In this document: one piece after another, positions 1-10,707 of the stretch
Layout of the letters: every line of letters starts with the position of its first letter
Position numbering within the stretch: position 1 is the first letter of the stretch
DNA from: Acrocarpospora macrocephala
GTDB taxonomy: Bacteria; Actinomycetota; Actinomycetes; Streptosporangiales; Streptosporangiaceae
Length of the DNA stretch: 41,823 bases
Reading direction: 5' to 3'
Assembly: GCF_009687865.1 (NCBI RefSeq)
Contig: NZ_BLAE01000089.1
Location: 1 to 41,823, forward strand
Made by a program: the position numbers and the translations under genes
The notes under the pieces: model-generated
The model's database searches: none
Told to the model about the DNA's origin: nothing
Seen by the model: only the letters and a program-made list of their open reading frames with translations

Positions 1-1978
1 CCGCCTCGACCGGGGGCACCCGCGCGGCGCGCAGCGCGGGCGGCACCCCGGCCAGCAGCGCCAGCGCGAGGGCCGCCGGGATCGCCAGGAACGTGCGCGC
101 CCCCGGTTCCGGGAGGCCCGACCAGGCGCTCAGCGGCAGCGCCAGCAGCGCCGCCAGCCCGCCCGCGAGCAGCCCGATCAGGCCGAGTTCCAGCAGCACG
201 ACCCCGAAGATGCGCCGCCGCGCCCACCCCAGGCAGGCGAGCACCCCCAGCTCGGTCCGCCGCGCCCGTACGGCCGCCGCCGCGGCGTTCAGCACGAACA
301 GCGCGCACACCGCGAGGATCAGCACGAACAGCGCGACGGACTTGCGGTCGGCCGCCTCCAGGATCTGGTACGCCACGCCCTTGCTCACCCACCCCTCGCT
401 GAGCGTCAGCGCGGGCCGGCCGTACCGGCCGGCGGGCAGGTCGACGGTGACCGGGGTCGGCGAGGAGCCGATGGTGATGTCCACGTCGAGCCCGGTGGCG
501 GCGACGATGTCGCGGGCGACCTGGCTGATCCGCTCCCGCGAGACCGCGTCGGGCCCGGTGACGCCGGCGACACGGACGCGGACCACGCTCAGCGGCGCCT
601 GCGCCGCGGGCGCGCCCTTGGTGGCCTCGGTGATCAGGCGCAGCCCGTCGAAGTTCGTCAGCAGCAGCGGCGGCGCCTGCAGGTATCCGGCGACGTTGTC
701 GCCCGGCAGCAGCGGACGGTTCCCCAGCAGCTCCCGGGAGCGCGCGTCCCCGGGCGCCGCCTCCGGCGGGTTGTAGGTCTCCATCGGCACCCGGGTCAGC
801 TCGTTGAGGCCGGGCAGCTTCGCCGGGTCGAATCGGCCGACGACGCGGGAGGCGAGCGTGTCGATGCCGCCCTCGATGTAACGCGGCGTCAGGGTGCGGA
901 ACTGCGTGTCGGCCGAGCCGAGCGGGGCCATCGTGGCCGCGCCGAGCCCGCCGAACATGTCGTACGCCGGGTCCTTCCACACGCCCGGGTCGTTGGTCAC
1001 CGGCAGCGCGGCCACCCGGCGCGGGCCGTCCACGCGGTAGCCGGTCGGTCCTGGCACCCAGTAGCGGGTGAACGGAAGCCACATGTCGGGCGACAGGTTC
1101 TCCCACTGGTCGAGCAGGAGGCGGTAGGACTCCCGCGAGTCGAACGTCCGGCGCAGCACCTCCTGGCCCCGTTGCCCGTCCAGGTAGGCGCGGAACGAGC
1201 GGGCGGACGGCTCGGTCGTCGCGCGCTCGGCCGCCGCGGCGGGCAGCCGGCTGATGACGGCCTCCTCGCGCTGGTCGGTGTAGGAGCGGTCGGAGGCGAT
1301 GAGCTTGATCTCCTTGAGTCCCGGCATCGACGCCGTCTGCGACTCGGACGACTCCCGCTGCTTCAGGTAGCGCCCGCCGGTCATCGCGTCGTCGAGCCCG
1401 GCCAGCCGCGCCTCGGCGTCCGGGTCGACGGCGGCCAGCACGAACGGGAAGTCCTGGGCGATCGACAGCTGCGGCGGGGTGGGCTGCTCGCCGTCGAAGG
1501 CGTACTTCTCCGACCACCAGCCGATCAAGCGGTTCTTCCGGTCGAAGTAGTACGGCGAGGGGTCCGGGTCGGGCGGCTGGTAGAACGGCTTGCCCAGGGA
1601 GACGGTGCGCCCTCCGGCCAGCTTCTCCGACACGTACTGCGTCTGAACGCCCTGGCCCGTCCCGACCTCCAGGGGGCGGCGGGTGAAGTAGGCGTAGTCG
1701 GGCGCGCCGTAGGAGATGCGGGTCAGGCCGCGGTCCAGGACGTGGGTGAACTGGAGGCGGAACATGGTGCGCTCGCCGCGCAGTTCGGCGCCGATGTCGA
1801 ACGACTCGTAGCCGCGGCCGGTGATGTAGCCGATCATGCCGATGGGGGCGGCGACCTCGATGCCGTCGAGCTTCTTGATCGCGTCGTACTGCGCGAAGGA
1901 GATGCCGCCGAAGATGCCCGACAGGTAGTTGGCGCGGACCAGGTTCTGCCCGCGTTCCAGCGCGGAGGCGCTGCCGTT
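1..1978 (-). pseudogene. FtsX-like ABC transporter permease, 5' end deleted, runs off left edge
   Basis: The minus-strand frame is open from about 1978 to the window edge. It begins inside the protein with [20 protein letters not shown], an ectodomain sequence that in this family follows a first membrane helix. A roughly 450-residue extracellular region follows. Near 240-340 the sequence becomes hydrophobic (SVALFVLILAVCALFVLNAA), then an RARRTELGVLACLGW loop and more helices, as in FtsX/MacB permeases. No N-terminal cytoplasmic/TM1 segment and no start codon exist: upstream in this frame the sequence is antisense-like Cys-rich nonsense over the ATPase gene. The protein would have formed the membrane half of an exporter or lipoprotein-handling ABC complex with the adjacent ATPase. 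Because both partners are cut at the same point, I read this as a deletion (or assembly collapse) rather than a natural short form. The C-terminus lies outside the window. Confidence 0.75.
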
Positions 1979-2537
1979 CCTCGCGCAGCCGCAGCAGCAG
2001 GTCGACGATCTCCTCGCCGGTGGCGGTGTCGAGGTTGCCGGTCGGTTCGTCGGCCAGCAGCAGCGCCGGCTCGGCGACGAGCGCGCGAGCGATCGCCACC
2101 CGCTGCTGCTGGCCGCCCGAGAGCTCGCCGGGCAGGGACTTCTCCCGGCCGGAGAGCCCGACGGCCGCGACGAGGTCACGGGCCCGGGCCTTGCGGTCGA
2201 AGCCCACCCGGTACGGCAGCACCGGCGCGAGCACGTTGTCGAGCACGCTGAGGGCAGGCAGCAGGTGGAAGCGCTGGAAGACGAACCCGACCGTGCGCCG
2301 GTGCCGCTCCAGCCCGCGCCGCCGCAGCGTGTCGACGCGCTGCCCGCCCACGTGGACCTCGCCCCCGTCCGGGAAGTCCATGGCGCCGATGAGGTGCAGC
2401 AGCGTCGATTTGCCCGCCCCGGAAGGGCCGGTGAGCGCCACGGTGCTGCCCGCCGCGATGTCCAGGCCGACCCCGTCGAGGGCGAGCCCCGACGCGTACG
2501 CCCGGGTGACCGCCACGAGTCTGATCTCCACACTCAT
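1977..2537 (-). pseudogene. MacB/LolD-type ABC transporter ATPase, 3' end deleted
   Basis: The start is ATG at 2537, giving [14 protein letters not shown]. Walker A is GPSGAGKST (about residues 36-44), the Q-loop is [10 protein letters not shown], the signature is [15 protein letters not shown] and Walker B/D-loop is [18 protein letters not shown]. This set is typical of the about 220-250 aa ATPases paired with FtsX-like permeases. Recognisable homology stops at LLLRLREER (about codon 187). The expected switch strand with the H-loop histidine (VTHD) and the C-terminal 35-50 residues are absent. The frame then continues out of register into the permease coding sequence. ATP hydrolysis should be lost without the H-loop. 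The gene is divergent from the PadR regulator, with a palindrome in the shared promoter, so it was probably the regulator's target. Confidence 0.8.
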
Positions 2538-2543
2538 GGGCCA

Positions 2544-2560
2544 TACATTGTCACAATGTA
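2544..2560. promoter_or_regulatory. Perfect palindrome, candidate PadR operator
   Basis: The 17-base sequence TACATTGTCACAATGTA is a perfect inverted repeat (8-base arms around one C). It lies 6 bases upstream of the ABC ATPase start and 31 bases upstream of the padR start. PadR-family proteins bind ATGT/ACAT-type dyads, and the ACAT...ATGT core here fits. Position and symmetry suggest one site controlling both divergent genes. The binding protein is inferred. Confidence 0.65.
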
Positions 2561-2591
2561 GGCAACCCGTGGAAGCCCCTAGGATGACCGC

Positions 2592-3161
2592 ATGCCGTTG
2601 AGCCACGCCGTACTGGCCCTGCTGTCGAGCGGCCCCAGCCACGGGTACGAGTTGAAGGGCCGCTTCGAGGCGGCCATCGGCCCCCAGTGGGGCGGGCTGA
2701 ACATCGGGCACCTGTACCAGATCCTCGACCGGCTGGTTCGCGACGGCCACGTGACGAGGGACCACGTCTCCCAGAACGACCGTCCCGACAAGACGATCTA
2801 CCGCCTGACCGGCACCGGCCTCGCCGAGTTGCGCGACTGGGCGGCCAGCCCGGTGGTGCGCGCCGGCGGCTTCCGCGACGAGTTGTTCCTCAAACTGCTG
2901 GGCGTCACCCAACTCGGCCCCCAGGCGCTGGCGGCGTTCGTCGACCGGCAGCGCACCGCCTACCTGTCCGACCTGGCCGCGCTCACCCGGCAGCGCCGGG
3001 AGCAGACCGACCCGCTGGTCGCCGTCCTGATCGACGCGGCGATCGCGCACACCAAGGCCGACCTGGAGGTCGTGACCGCAGCCGAGACACGACTCGCCGA
3101 GCTGGCGGAGCGAGCGGGTCGATCCGGGCTCTCCGTCGGCGAGCAGCGGTCGGTGGGCTGA
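2592..3161 (+). CDS. PadR family transcriptional regulator
   Basis: The 189-residue protein begins [21 protein letters not shown], the hallmark N-terminus of the PadR winged helix (residues 1-80: GYELKGRF recognition region, then [14 protein letters not shown], then the wing [11 protein letters not shown]). The C-terminal half (about 95-180) is helical, with a coiled dimerisation segment as in PadR-s2-type regulators. The start ATG has an AGGA element 8 bases upstream. PadR proteins usually repress a neighbouring transporter and are relieved by a toxic ligand. Here the neighbour is the divergent ABC pair, which is broken, so this regulator may now lack its main target. The ligand is unknown. 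Confidence 0.92.
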   Translation: MPLSHAVLALLSSGPSHGYELKGRFEAAIGPQWGGLNIGHLYQILDRLVRDGHVTRDHVSQNDRPDKTIYRLTGTGLAELRDWAASPVVRAGGFRDELFLKLLGVTQLGPQALAAFVDRQRTAYLSDLAALTRQRREQTDPLVAVLIDAAIAHTKADLEVVTAAETRLAELAERAGRSGLSVGEQRSVG

Positions 3162-3176
3162 GCTCTTCCTGTCCCG

Positions 3177-4433
3177 TCACGACGCGTTCCACCCGGTCCG
3201 GTCGTCGCGGACGATCCGGCCGCCCGACATCACCCAGCGCACGCTCCGGAAGGCCGAGGTCGCCGTGAGGGGATCGCCGTCCATGGCGATGAGGTCGGCG
3301 CACTTGCCGGGTTCGACGGTGCCGAGGTCGGCCTCCGCGCCGAGCCAGCGCACGGGGCCGAGCGTGCCGGCGTACAGGGCGCGGGCCGGGCCGAGGCCCG
3401 ACTCGGACATGTGCTCCAGCTCCCGCACCGAGGCGTTGGTGCCCTCGAACTGCCAGAACGGGGGCATGTCGCTGCCGAGCAGCACCTCCACACCGGCGGC
3501 GAGGGCCATCGCGTAGCTTTCCAGATGGCGAGGGCCCGCGTCGAGCGAGCGCCGCCGCATCCACTCCGGCACGCCCAGCTGGTCGAAGAACTCCTCGCAG
3601 CGGGTGACCAGCAGGGTCGGCACCAGGGCGGTGCCCCGCTCCGCCATCAGGGCCGTCACCTCCGGGGTGAGCTGGTAGCCGTGCTCGACGCAGTCCAGTC
3701 CCCGCTCGACCGCCTCGGCGATGACCGGCGCGGGCCCGGCATGCGCGGTGACCTTGCGGCCCCAGGCGTGCGCGGTCTCGATCACGGCGGCCAGTTCGTC
3801 GGGGAACAGCTGCCGGGTGTGGATGGACTCGTGCTCGCCGGCGATGCCGCCAGAGATCATCACCTTGATCAGGTCGGCTCCGGCCTTGACCTGCCTGCGC
3901 ACCCCGCGCCGGAACCCGTCGGCGCCGTCGCACTCCAGCGTGTCCGTGCCCTCGTGCCCGTGGCCGCCGGTGCAGACCAGCGCCTGGCCGGCGGTGAAGA
4001 TCCGAGGGCCGGTCACCCACCCGGAGGTGATCGCGCGGCGCAGCGCGAAGTCGGCGTGGTCCTTCTCGGCGACGCAGCGGACGGTGGTCACCCCGCAGAG
4101 GAGGGTCCGCCGGGCGCCGTCGGCCATGTAGTGGGCGAGTTCGTACGCACCCAGCCCCTTGACCGCGTCGCCGCCCTGGCCCGGCAGGGACAGGGACAGG
4201 TGGGTGTGCATGTTCACCAGCCCTGGCGTCAGATACGCGCCGGCCAGATCGACCTGCCGGAAGTCACCGGCCGCCCCGGCCGCCGCGAGCACCTCGGGGG
4301 CGGGCCCGACCGCTTCGATGCGCTCCCCGCGCACCCACACCGCCGCGTCCACCAGCGGCGCGACCCCCTCCAGGACCCGGCCGTCCACCACCGTGCAACC
4401 GGTCAGCACGATCGCGGACCGTTCCGCGTTCAT
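3177..4433 (-). CDS. Metal-dependent amidohydrolase (imidazolonepropionase/prolidase-like)
   Basis: 418 residues. I chose ATG at 4433 because it overlaps the preceding LLM stop as ATGA; longer readings only extend into that gene. Amidohydrolase ligands are visible: HxH at 76/78 (NMHTHLS), a candidate carbamylated Lys190 (DLIKVMISGG), His231 (VTAHAG), His251 (CVEHGYQL) and Asp322 (LLGSDMPP). The C-terminal GTVEPGKCADLIAMDGDPL segment is the composite beta-sandwich typical of the family. It probably hydrolyses a C-N bond in a cyclic amide, peptide or similar cytosolic intermediate. It is the last gene of the importer operon, which suggests it acts late in degradation of the imported compound. 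The exact substrate cannot be read from the sequence; the set resembles the Xaa-Pro dipeptidase-like subgroup. Confidence 0.9.
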   Translation of the reverse strand: MNAERSAIVLTGCTVVDGRVLEGVAPLVDAAVWVRGERIEAVGPAPEVLAAAGAAGDFRQVDLAGAYLTPGLVNMHTHLSLSLPGQGGDAVKGLGAYELAHYMADGARRTLLCGVTTVRCVAEKDHADFALRRAITSGWVTGPRIFTAGQALVCTGGHGHEGTDTLECDGADGFRRGVRRQVKAGADLIKVMISGGIAGEHESIHTRQLFPDELAAVIETAHAWGRKVTAHAGPAPVIAEAVERGLDCVEHGYQLTPEVTALMAERGTALVPTLLVTRCEEFFDQLGVPEWMRRRSLDAGPRHLESYAMALAAGVEVLLGSDMPPFWQFEGTNASVRELEHMSESGLGPARALYAGTLGPVRWLGAEADLGTVEPGKCADLIAMDGDPLTATSAFRSVRWVMSGGRIVRDDRTGWNAS

Positions 4434-5452
4434 CCCGTACCACCGGCCACGCCGGCGGCGAGGGCCGGCAGCACCTCCGTGCCGAGCATGTCCACCGCCT
4501 GGCGCAGGTCCGGGCCGAGCGGCGGCCCGAACGAGAGGTGGGTCGCGCCCGACGCCCGCAGCGACCGGCACCGCTCGACCACCTCGGCCACGCTTCCCGT
4601 GATGCCCAGCGCCAGCATCCGGTCGTCGACCAGCCTGGCGGCGGCCTCGAGGCCCTCGCGCTCCAGCACGGCCGTCACCGGCGCGAAGTCCTCGACCGCG
4701 AGCCCGGCCCTGGTCAGCAGATACGGCGCGAAGGACGGCCCGTAGTAGGCGATCTTAGCGGCCATGGCGAGCCGGGCCGCCGCCACGTCGTCGCCCACCG
4801 ACACCCAGAAACAGGCCGGGATGTCGAGCTCGTCCGGCGATCGCCCGGCGCCCTCGGCTCCCCGCAGCACCTGCGCCCTGGCGTTCGGGAAGTGCTCCGG
4901 GGGGTAGAGGAGCGGCAGCACGCCGTCGGCCAGCCGTCCCGCCATCTCCAGCATCATCGGGCTCATGGCGCCGACGTACACGGGCACTGGCCGCACCGGC
5001 GGAACGCGCAGCTTCGACAGCGGCCCGAACCAGTCGGGCAGCGGGCCCCGGACCTCGTCCACGCCCATGTCCGCGCCCAGCAGGACCCGGGCCGCCGTGA
5101 CCGTCTCCGCCGTCCTGGCCAGCGGGCGCGGCCGGTCGATCCCCGCCCAGGCGAGGAACTCCGCAGATCCAGCCGCGACGCCGAGCAGGAACCGGCCGCC
5201 GGTCGCCTCCTGCATGGTCGCCGCCATCATGGCGATCTCGGCCACGTGGACGGAGTACGGGTTCATGATCCCGACGCCGAGCTTGATCCGCTCCGTCTTC
5301 GCCGCGAGCACCCCGAGCAGCACCGGGGCCGACCGCAGGAACAGGTCGTTGGACACCCACAACTGGTCGAAGCCGTACCGCTCGGCCTGCTGAGCCAAGT
5401 CCACAAGGGTCGCGACGTCGAGATCGTTGTTGACCCGCAGGGAGTACGTCAT
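4430..5452 (-). CDS. LLM class flavin/F420-dependent oxidoreductase
   Basis: 340 residues with the luciferase-like (alpha/beta)8 pattern. It begins MTYSLRVNNDLDVATLVDLAQQAERYGFDQLWVSND, then IKLGVGIMNPYSVHVAEIAMMAATMQEATGGRFLLGVAAG, and a conserved PVYVGAMSPMMLEMAGRLADGVL strand. Organisation matches F420-dependent methylenetetrahydromethanopterin reductase-like enzymes of actinobacteria, though FMN cannot be excluded. The start overlaps the upstream stop (ATGA, 5449-5452) and its stop overlaps the amidohydrolase start, so translation is coupled. It likely oxidises or reduces the imported substrate before hydrolysis. A second LLM enzyme lies at 14634-15662 on the divergent transcript. Confidence 0.9.
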   Translation of the reverse strand: MTYSLRVNNDLDVATLVDLAQQAERYGFDQLWVSNDLFLRSAPVLLGVLAAKTERIKLGVGIMNPYSVHVAEIAMMAATMQEATGGRFLLGVAAGSAEFLAWAGIDRPRPLARTAETVTAARVLLGADMGVDEVRGPLPDWFGPLSKLRVPPVRPVPVYVGAMSPMMLEMAGRLADGVLPLLYPPEHFPNARAQVLRGAEGAGRSPDELDIPACFWVSVGDDVAAARLAMAAKIAYYGPSFAPYLLTRAGLAVEDFAPVTAVLEREGLEAAARLVDDRMLALGITGSVAEVVERCRSLRASGATHLSFGPPLGPDLRQAVDMLGTEVLPALAAGVAGGTG

Positions 5453-7862
5453 CTGCTGACCTCCGCATCGACCTCTACCTCGACGAGGAAATCAGCTCCG
5501 ATCAGCGAGCCGACCACGTAGGTGCTGTTCGCCGGCGCCACGTCGCCGAGCACCTCGGCGTGGGCGCGTGACGCCTCCCGCCAGTCCGCACCTGGCGCCA
5601 GCAGCATCCGGGTGCGCAGCACCGATGTGCGGGCACCGCCCAGCTCCTCGACCGCCGCCACGGCCCGGCGCAGGCATTCGAGGGCCTGCGCGTAGGTGTC
5701 TCCCGGGTACAGGGCCGAACCGTCAGGCCCGTGGGCCGTCGTCCCGCTCACCGCGATGCTGCCGCCCTGCCGTGCCGCACGAGAATAGCCGGCCTGCTCC
5801 TCCCAGCCAGTGCCGTCCCGGAACCGCGGACCGGCCCCGATCGCGTCCGGTCCAGTCGCGGGCTCTGGAACGGTGCCCTGCGCGGTGTCGGTGTATTCCT
5901 CGATCCGCACGACCCGGCCGTCCCTGACCTCGACGTGCATCATCGCGTCGACCGCCAACTCCGCACCCGTGCTCCGGTCACGGCCGCGAAAGACGCACCG
6001 CTGCACGTAGCCGCCCGGCACCGGATCGATACGGACGCCGGTGGCGTGGAAGCCGTCATAGTGCGCACCGATGCGGCGTACGGCATCGAGACTCTCCGCC
6101 TTGTCCCGTCCCACGCCGTCATAGTTGTGCCACACGCGTATGTCGGCGGCGTAGAGCCGGTCGACACGCGCCACATCCCCGGAGGTGATGGCGTCCAGGA
6201 GATCCTCGGCGAAGCGGCGCATGTCGACGCCGGCCCCCGCGAGGGTGTCGGCCCGCAGCAGGTCGCCCGCGTCGCCGAGCAACTGCAGTCGCTGTACGGC
6301 CAGCGGCACGTTGCCGTCGGACCACAACGCGTCGTGGAAGGCCCGCAGATCGAAGCCGTCCCGAGCCCGCCGCGCCGCGTCCGCCAGCAGTCGCAGCACC
6401 TGCACCTTGCCGACCTGGTACGACAGGCCCTGTCCCGGTGTCGCCGCGAAGAAGGCGGCCTCCTCCCTGGCGGTCTCCAGGTCGACGGGCACGAGTTCGT
6501 GCAGCATCCGCGCGGCGCCATCGATGTCGATCTCGCCGAGCGCGAGCCGAACGTCCACCTCGACCCGGATCGCCCGCAGCCGCATGAAGTTGTAGACGAT
6601 GGCGCGGGTCAGCGGCGCGTGCTCGAAGAGGCCGGCCTGCAGCATCATCTCCTCGTTGTAGAAGGCGATCCCCTCGTTGGGCACGGAGTCGTAGAACTGC
6701 CGGTGCGCCGGATCCGGGTGCCGCCAGGTGCGCGCCAGCTGCTGGTAGTGCACGCCCTCGTGGATGATCCCGGCCCTGGGGTCGGCGGCGTTGGCCCGGT
6801 AGAAGTACGGCAGGCCGGGCCCCGGCGCGGGCACGTAGCTGATCCCGTCCTGGTCGAGCCGGTGCTCGTCGGTGAGGTCGTCGGTGACCCCCAGCCAGCG
6901 CAGCGGCTCCAGGTGGTCCGGCAGCGGCAGGTTCCGGTAGTGCCGGAGCGTCTCCGGCTGCGAGAGCAGCCCGCGCTCCTCGTAGAACGCGCGCACCTCC
7001 AGTTCGGCCGCCCGCTCCGCCGCGCTCTGGTCCTGCGCCGTCGCGGGCGGGGGCGGCCACTCGGGCGGCCCGGACCTGACTCCTTCGAACAGCTCGAACG
7101 CCTCGGCGCGGTCCCGCTCCTGGGCGGCCAGGGCGAGGATCTCGGCGGTGGACCAGGGCAGCAGGGCGACCCGGTGGAGGAAGAAGCCGAAGGCCTCCCG
7201 ACCGACCGGCCGGTGCGGGGCGAACGTGGCCAGCCGCTCGGTCAGCCAGGACCGCCAGTCGGCGAGCGCCCGCGCGGCGTCGGCGGCGGCCGTCACCGCG
7301 GCGGTGGCCCATTCCCTGTCGAGCTGCGGCGCGAGCCGGTCGATCGACGTCTGGAGCTGCTCGGGCGCCGCCGCGCTGTCCCGCAGCGCGAGCTCGGCGA
7401 ACTCCCGGGTCGCGGTGTCCGCCAGGTTGTCCCTGGCGGTGTCCAGGGTGGCGGGGATCCAGCGCAGCCGTTCGACGAGGTCCGCGCTGCGGGCCGCGTC
7501 GAAGGGGCCCGGCGGGAGCAGCGCGTCGAAGACGTGGCCGATCGTCTGGTCGAGGTAGAACCAGGGGTCGCGCCGCCAGCTCGCGACGATCTCCAGCTCC
7601 CAGCGCACCCGGGCGGTGGCCGAGCCGAGCAGCCGCCGCGGGACCTCGACCGCGGCGTCCCGCGACGGTGCGATGGCGTCCAGCTGACGCTCGATGTCGG
7701 CCAGGAAGCGCAGGCCGTCGTTCACGGCGGCGGCGTTCCACGCCGGGTGCCACCCGGCCGGCCGGGTCACGCGCGGGATGTCGTCGCGCGTGCGCGGGGT
7801 GGTGGCCAGCCGCCAGGCCCAGAACCGCTCGGTCAAATCGGTGAGAGCTGACCTGGCATCGG

Positions 7863-7866
<4 letters not shown>
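5449..7866 (-). CDS. DUF885-SnoaL-RidA three-domain fusion enzyme
   Basis: 805 residues in one uninterrupted frame. Residues 1-about 545 are DUF885-like, a helical metallopeptidase-like fold. There is a HEGVH zinc motif at 369-373 and NEGIAFYNEEMM at 397-408 that could supply the third ligand. Residues about 550-660 resemble a SnoaL/NTF2-like domain (LYAADIRVWHNYDGVGRDK ... MMHVEVRDGRVVRIEEY). Residues about 670-805 resemble RidA/YjgF (YSRAARQGGSIAVSGTT ... ALECLRRAVAAVEELGG ... LIGADFLVEVEVDAEV). DUF885 proteins are usually about 550-600 aa alone and RidA about 130 aa alone, so this is a fusion. RidA proteins deaminate reactive enamines/imines, so the tail may clear such an intermediate. ATGA overlaps link it to the upstream ATPase and downstream LLM gene. 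No internal frameshift is seen. The function of the whole is unknown. Confidence 0.85.
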
Positions 7867-8857
<991 letters not shown>

Positions 8858-8861
<4 letters not shown>

Positions 8862-9832
8862 GCGATACCTCCCAGCGGGTCGGGCGGGCAGGCCGACGCG
8901 TGCCCGGGTTCGACGAGAACCGGCGCCGGGCGTTCGGTCCGGCAGTCCGGGACGGCGTACCCGCAGCGGGGGTGGAACGGGCAGCCCTCGGGCACCTCGC
9001 CGAGGGAGGGCGGACTGCCCGGAATCGGCCGGAGCGCCGCCGCCCCGCCCTCCGGATGCGGCAGCGCGTCGAGCAGCCCCCGGGTGTACGGATGCCGGGG
9101 CCGGGTCAGGACGTTCTCCCGGGGGCCGACCTCCGCGGTCCGCCCGCCGTACATCACGCAGATGCGGTCGGCCACGGCGGACAGCACGCCCAGATCGTGG
9201 GTGATCACGACGACGGCCAGCTCCCGCTCGGCCCGCAACCGGTGCAGCAGCCGCAGGATGCCCGCCTGGACGGTGACGTCCAGCGCGGTCGTGGGCTCGT
9301 CGGCCAGCAGCAGGCGCGGCTCGCAGGCCAGCGCCACGGCGATGGCGATGCGCTGCCGCATGCCGCCGGAGAACTGGGCGGCGTGCGCGCCCAGCGCCTG
9401 CTCGGGATCGGGGATCCGCACCGTGGCGAGCAGCTCGACCGCCCGCCCGCGGGCCTCCGACCGGCCCAGCCCGAGATGGTGGCGCATGTGCTCGGTCAGC
9501 TGCGTCTCAATGCTGAGCATCGGGTGCAGGCTGGTCGAGGGATCCTGGGACACCATCGCGATCCGGCGCCCGCGCACGGCGCGCAGCTGCCGGGCCGACA
9601 TCGAAAGCAGGTCGCGGCCCTCGAACACCGCCTTGCCGCTGGTCCTGGCGGCGTGCGGAAGCAGGCCGAGCAGCGCCATCGCGGTCATCGTCTTGCCGCT
9701 GCCGCTCTCCCCCGCGATGCCGAAGATCTCCCCGCTGCCCACCTGAAACGAGAGGCCGTCCACGGCCATGCGCGGGCCGCGACGGGTGGCGAGCCATACG
9801 GTGAGGTCCTCGACCTCCAGCAGCGCTCCCAT
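8858..9832 (-). CDS. Dipeptide/oligopeptide ABC importer ATPase, OppD/DppD type
   Basis: 324 residues beginning MGALLEVEDLTVWLATRRG. I chose ATG at 9832 because AGGGGG sits 5 bases upstream; an in-frame GTG at 9838 overlapping the permease stop (GTGA) is a possible alternative. Walker A is GESGSGKTM, the Q-loop is MVSQDPSTSLHPM, the signature is FSGGMRQRIAIAVAL, Walker B is [14 protein letters not shown] and the H-loop is VITHDLGVLSAVAD. The C-terminal oligo_HPY segment has CPFHPRCGYAVPDC. The DPSTSLHP Q-loop region and TALDVT place it with OppD/DppD subunits. Downstream overlap with the OppF-type gene is four bases. Confidence 0.94.
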
Positions 9833-9834
9833 GA

Positions 9835-10707
9835 TCACCCCCTGATGGCACGCGCGGTGCGCGGATCGAGCGCGTCCCGCAGCGTGTCTCCGACGAAGTT
9901 GAAGGCGAGCACCACGGTCAGGATGCACAGCCCGGGGAAGAGGCCGACCCACCAGCGATCGAAGTTGGCCGCTCCGGCCGCCACCATGGCGCCCCACTCG
10001 GCGGCGGGCGGCTGCGCGCCGAGTCCCAGGAAGGACAGGCCGGACAGCAGCAGCACGGCGTTCCCGACGTCGAGCGCGGCCATCACCAGGACCGGACCGG
10101 CGATGTTGGGCCGCAGATCCACCAGCATCGTACGGACGGCCGACGAACCGAGCAGCCGACTGGCCACCACGTACTCGGAGTTCCTGGCCGACAGCACCAG
10201 GCCGCGCACCAGCCGCGCGTACGAGGGCCAGGACACCACGACGACCGCCAGGACGGCGTTGCGGAGCTGGGGACCGAGCGCGGCGGCCACGGCCATCGCC
10301 AGGATGATGCCGGGGAAGGCGAACACCAGATCGGCCAGCCGCATCAGCGCGCCGTCCACCCAGCCGCCGAAGAAGCCCGCGATGCCGCCGACGACGGAGC
10401 CGATCACCGCGGCGAACGCCACCAGCAGGAAGGCCAGCGGCAACGACACCTGGGAGCCGTAGATCACGCGGCTCAGCACGTCGCGGCCGAGCTCGTCGGT
10501 GCCGAACAGGTGCTGCGCGGACGGTTCGAGCAGCTTCGGCGAGAGCTGGTCGAGCGGCCCCTGCGGGGCGAGCAGCGGTGCCAGCAGCGCCACCAGCACC
10601 CAGAGCACGATGAACGCGGCGCCCACCAGGGCGAGCGGCTGCCGCCACGGCGACCGAGCGGCCGGGTCGCGGCGGGAGCGGGCGGCGGGCGAATCGCTTG
10701 CGGTCAC
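9835..10707 (-). CDS. Dipeptide/oligopeptide ABC importer permease, DppC/OppC type
   Basis: 290 residues from GTG at 10707, which overlaps the upstream permease stop as GTGA. An N-terminal cytoplasmic tail precedes TM1 (PLALVGAAFIVLWVLVALLA). The OppC_N-type loop HLFGTDELGRDVLSRVIYGS follows, then the binding-protein-dependent transport domain with about five further helices. The EAA-like coupling loop is around RLLGSSAVRTMLVDLRPNI. The C-terminal NFVGDTLRDALDPRT is the standard ending of DppC proteins. It forms the membrane channel with the 10704-11792 permease. Substrate class (peptide, nickel, opine or other) cannot be resolved from the permease. Confidence 0.94.
   Translation of the reverse strand: MTASDSPAARSRRDPAARSPWRQPLALVGAAFIVLWVLVALLAPLLAPQGPLDQLSPKLLEPSAQHLFGTDELGRDVLSRVIYGSQVSLPLAFLLVAFAAVIGSVVGGIAGFFGGWVDGALMRLADLVFAFPGIILAMAVAAALGPQLRNAVLAVVVVSWPSYARLVRGLVLSARNSEYVVASRLLGSSAVRTMLVDLRPNIAGPVLVMAALDVGNAVLLLSGLSFLGLGAQPPAAEWGAMVAAGAANFDRWWVGLFPGLCILTVVLAFNFVGDTLRDALDPRTARAIRG

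Noticed and set aside
5731-7851. Very long plus-strand open frame opposite the DUF885 fusion
   Set aside because: It is antisense to a gene with clear domains; composition (Arg, Gly, Pro, Val, His) is typical of a GC-rich shadow frame and no family is recognisable.
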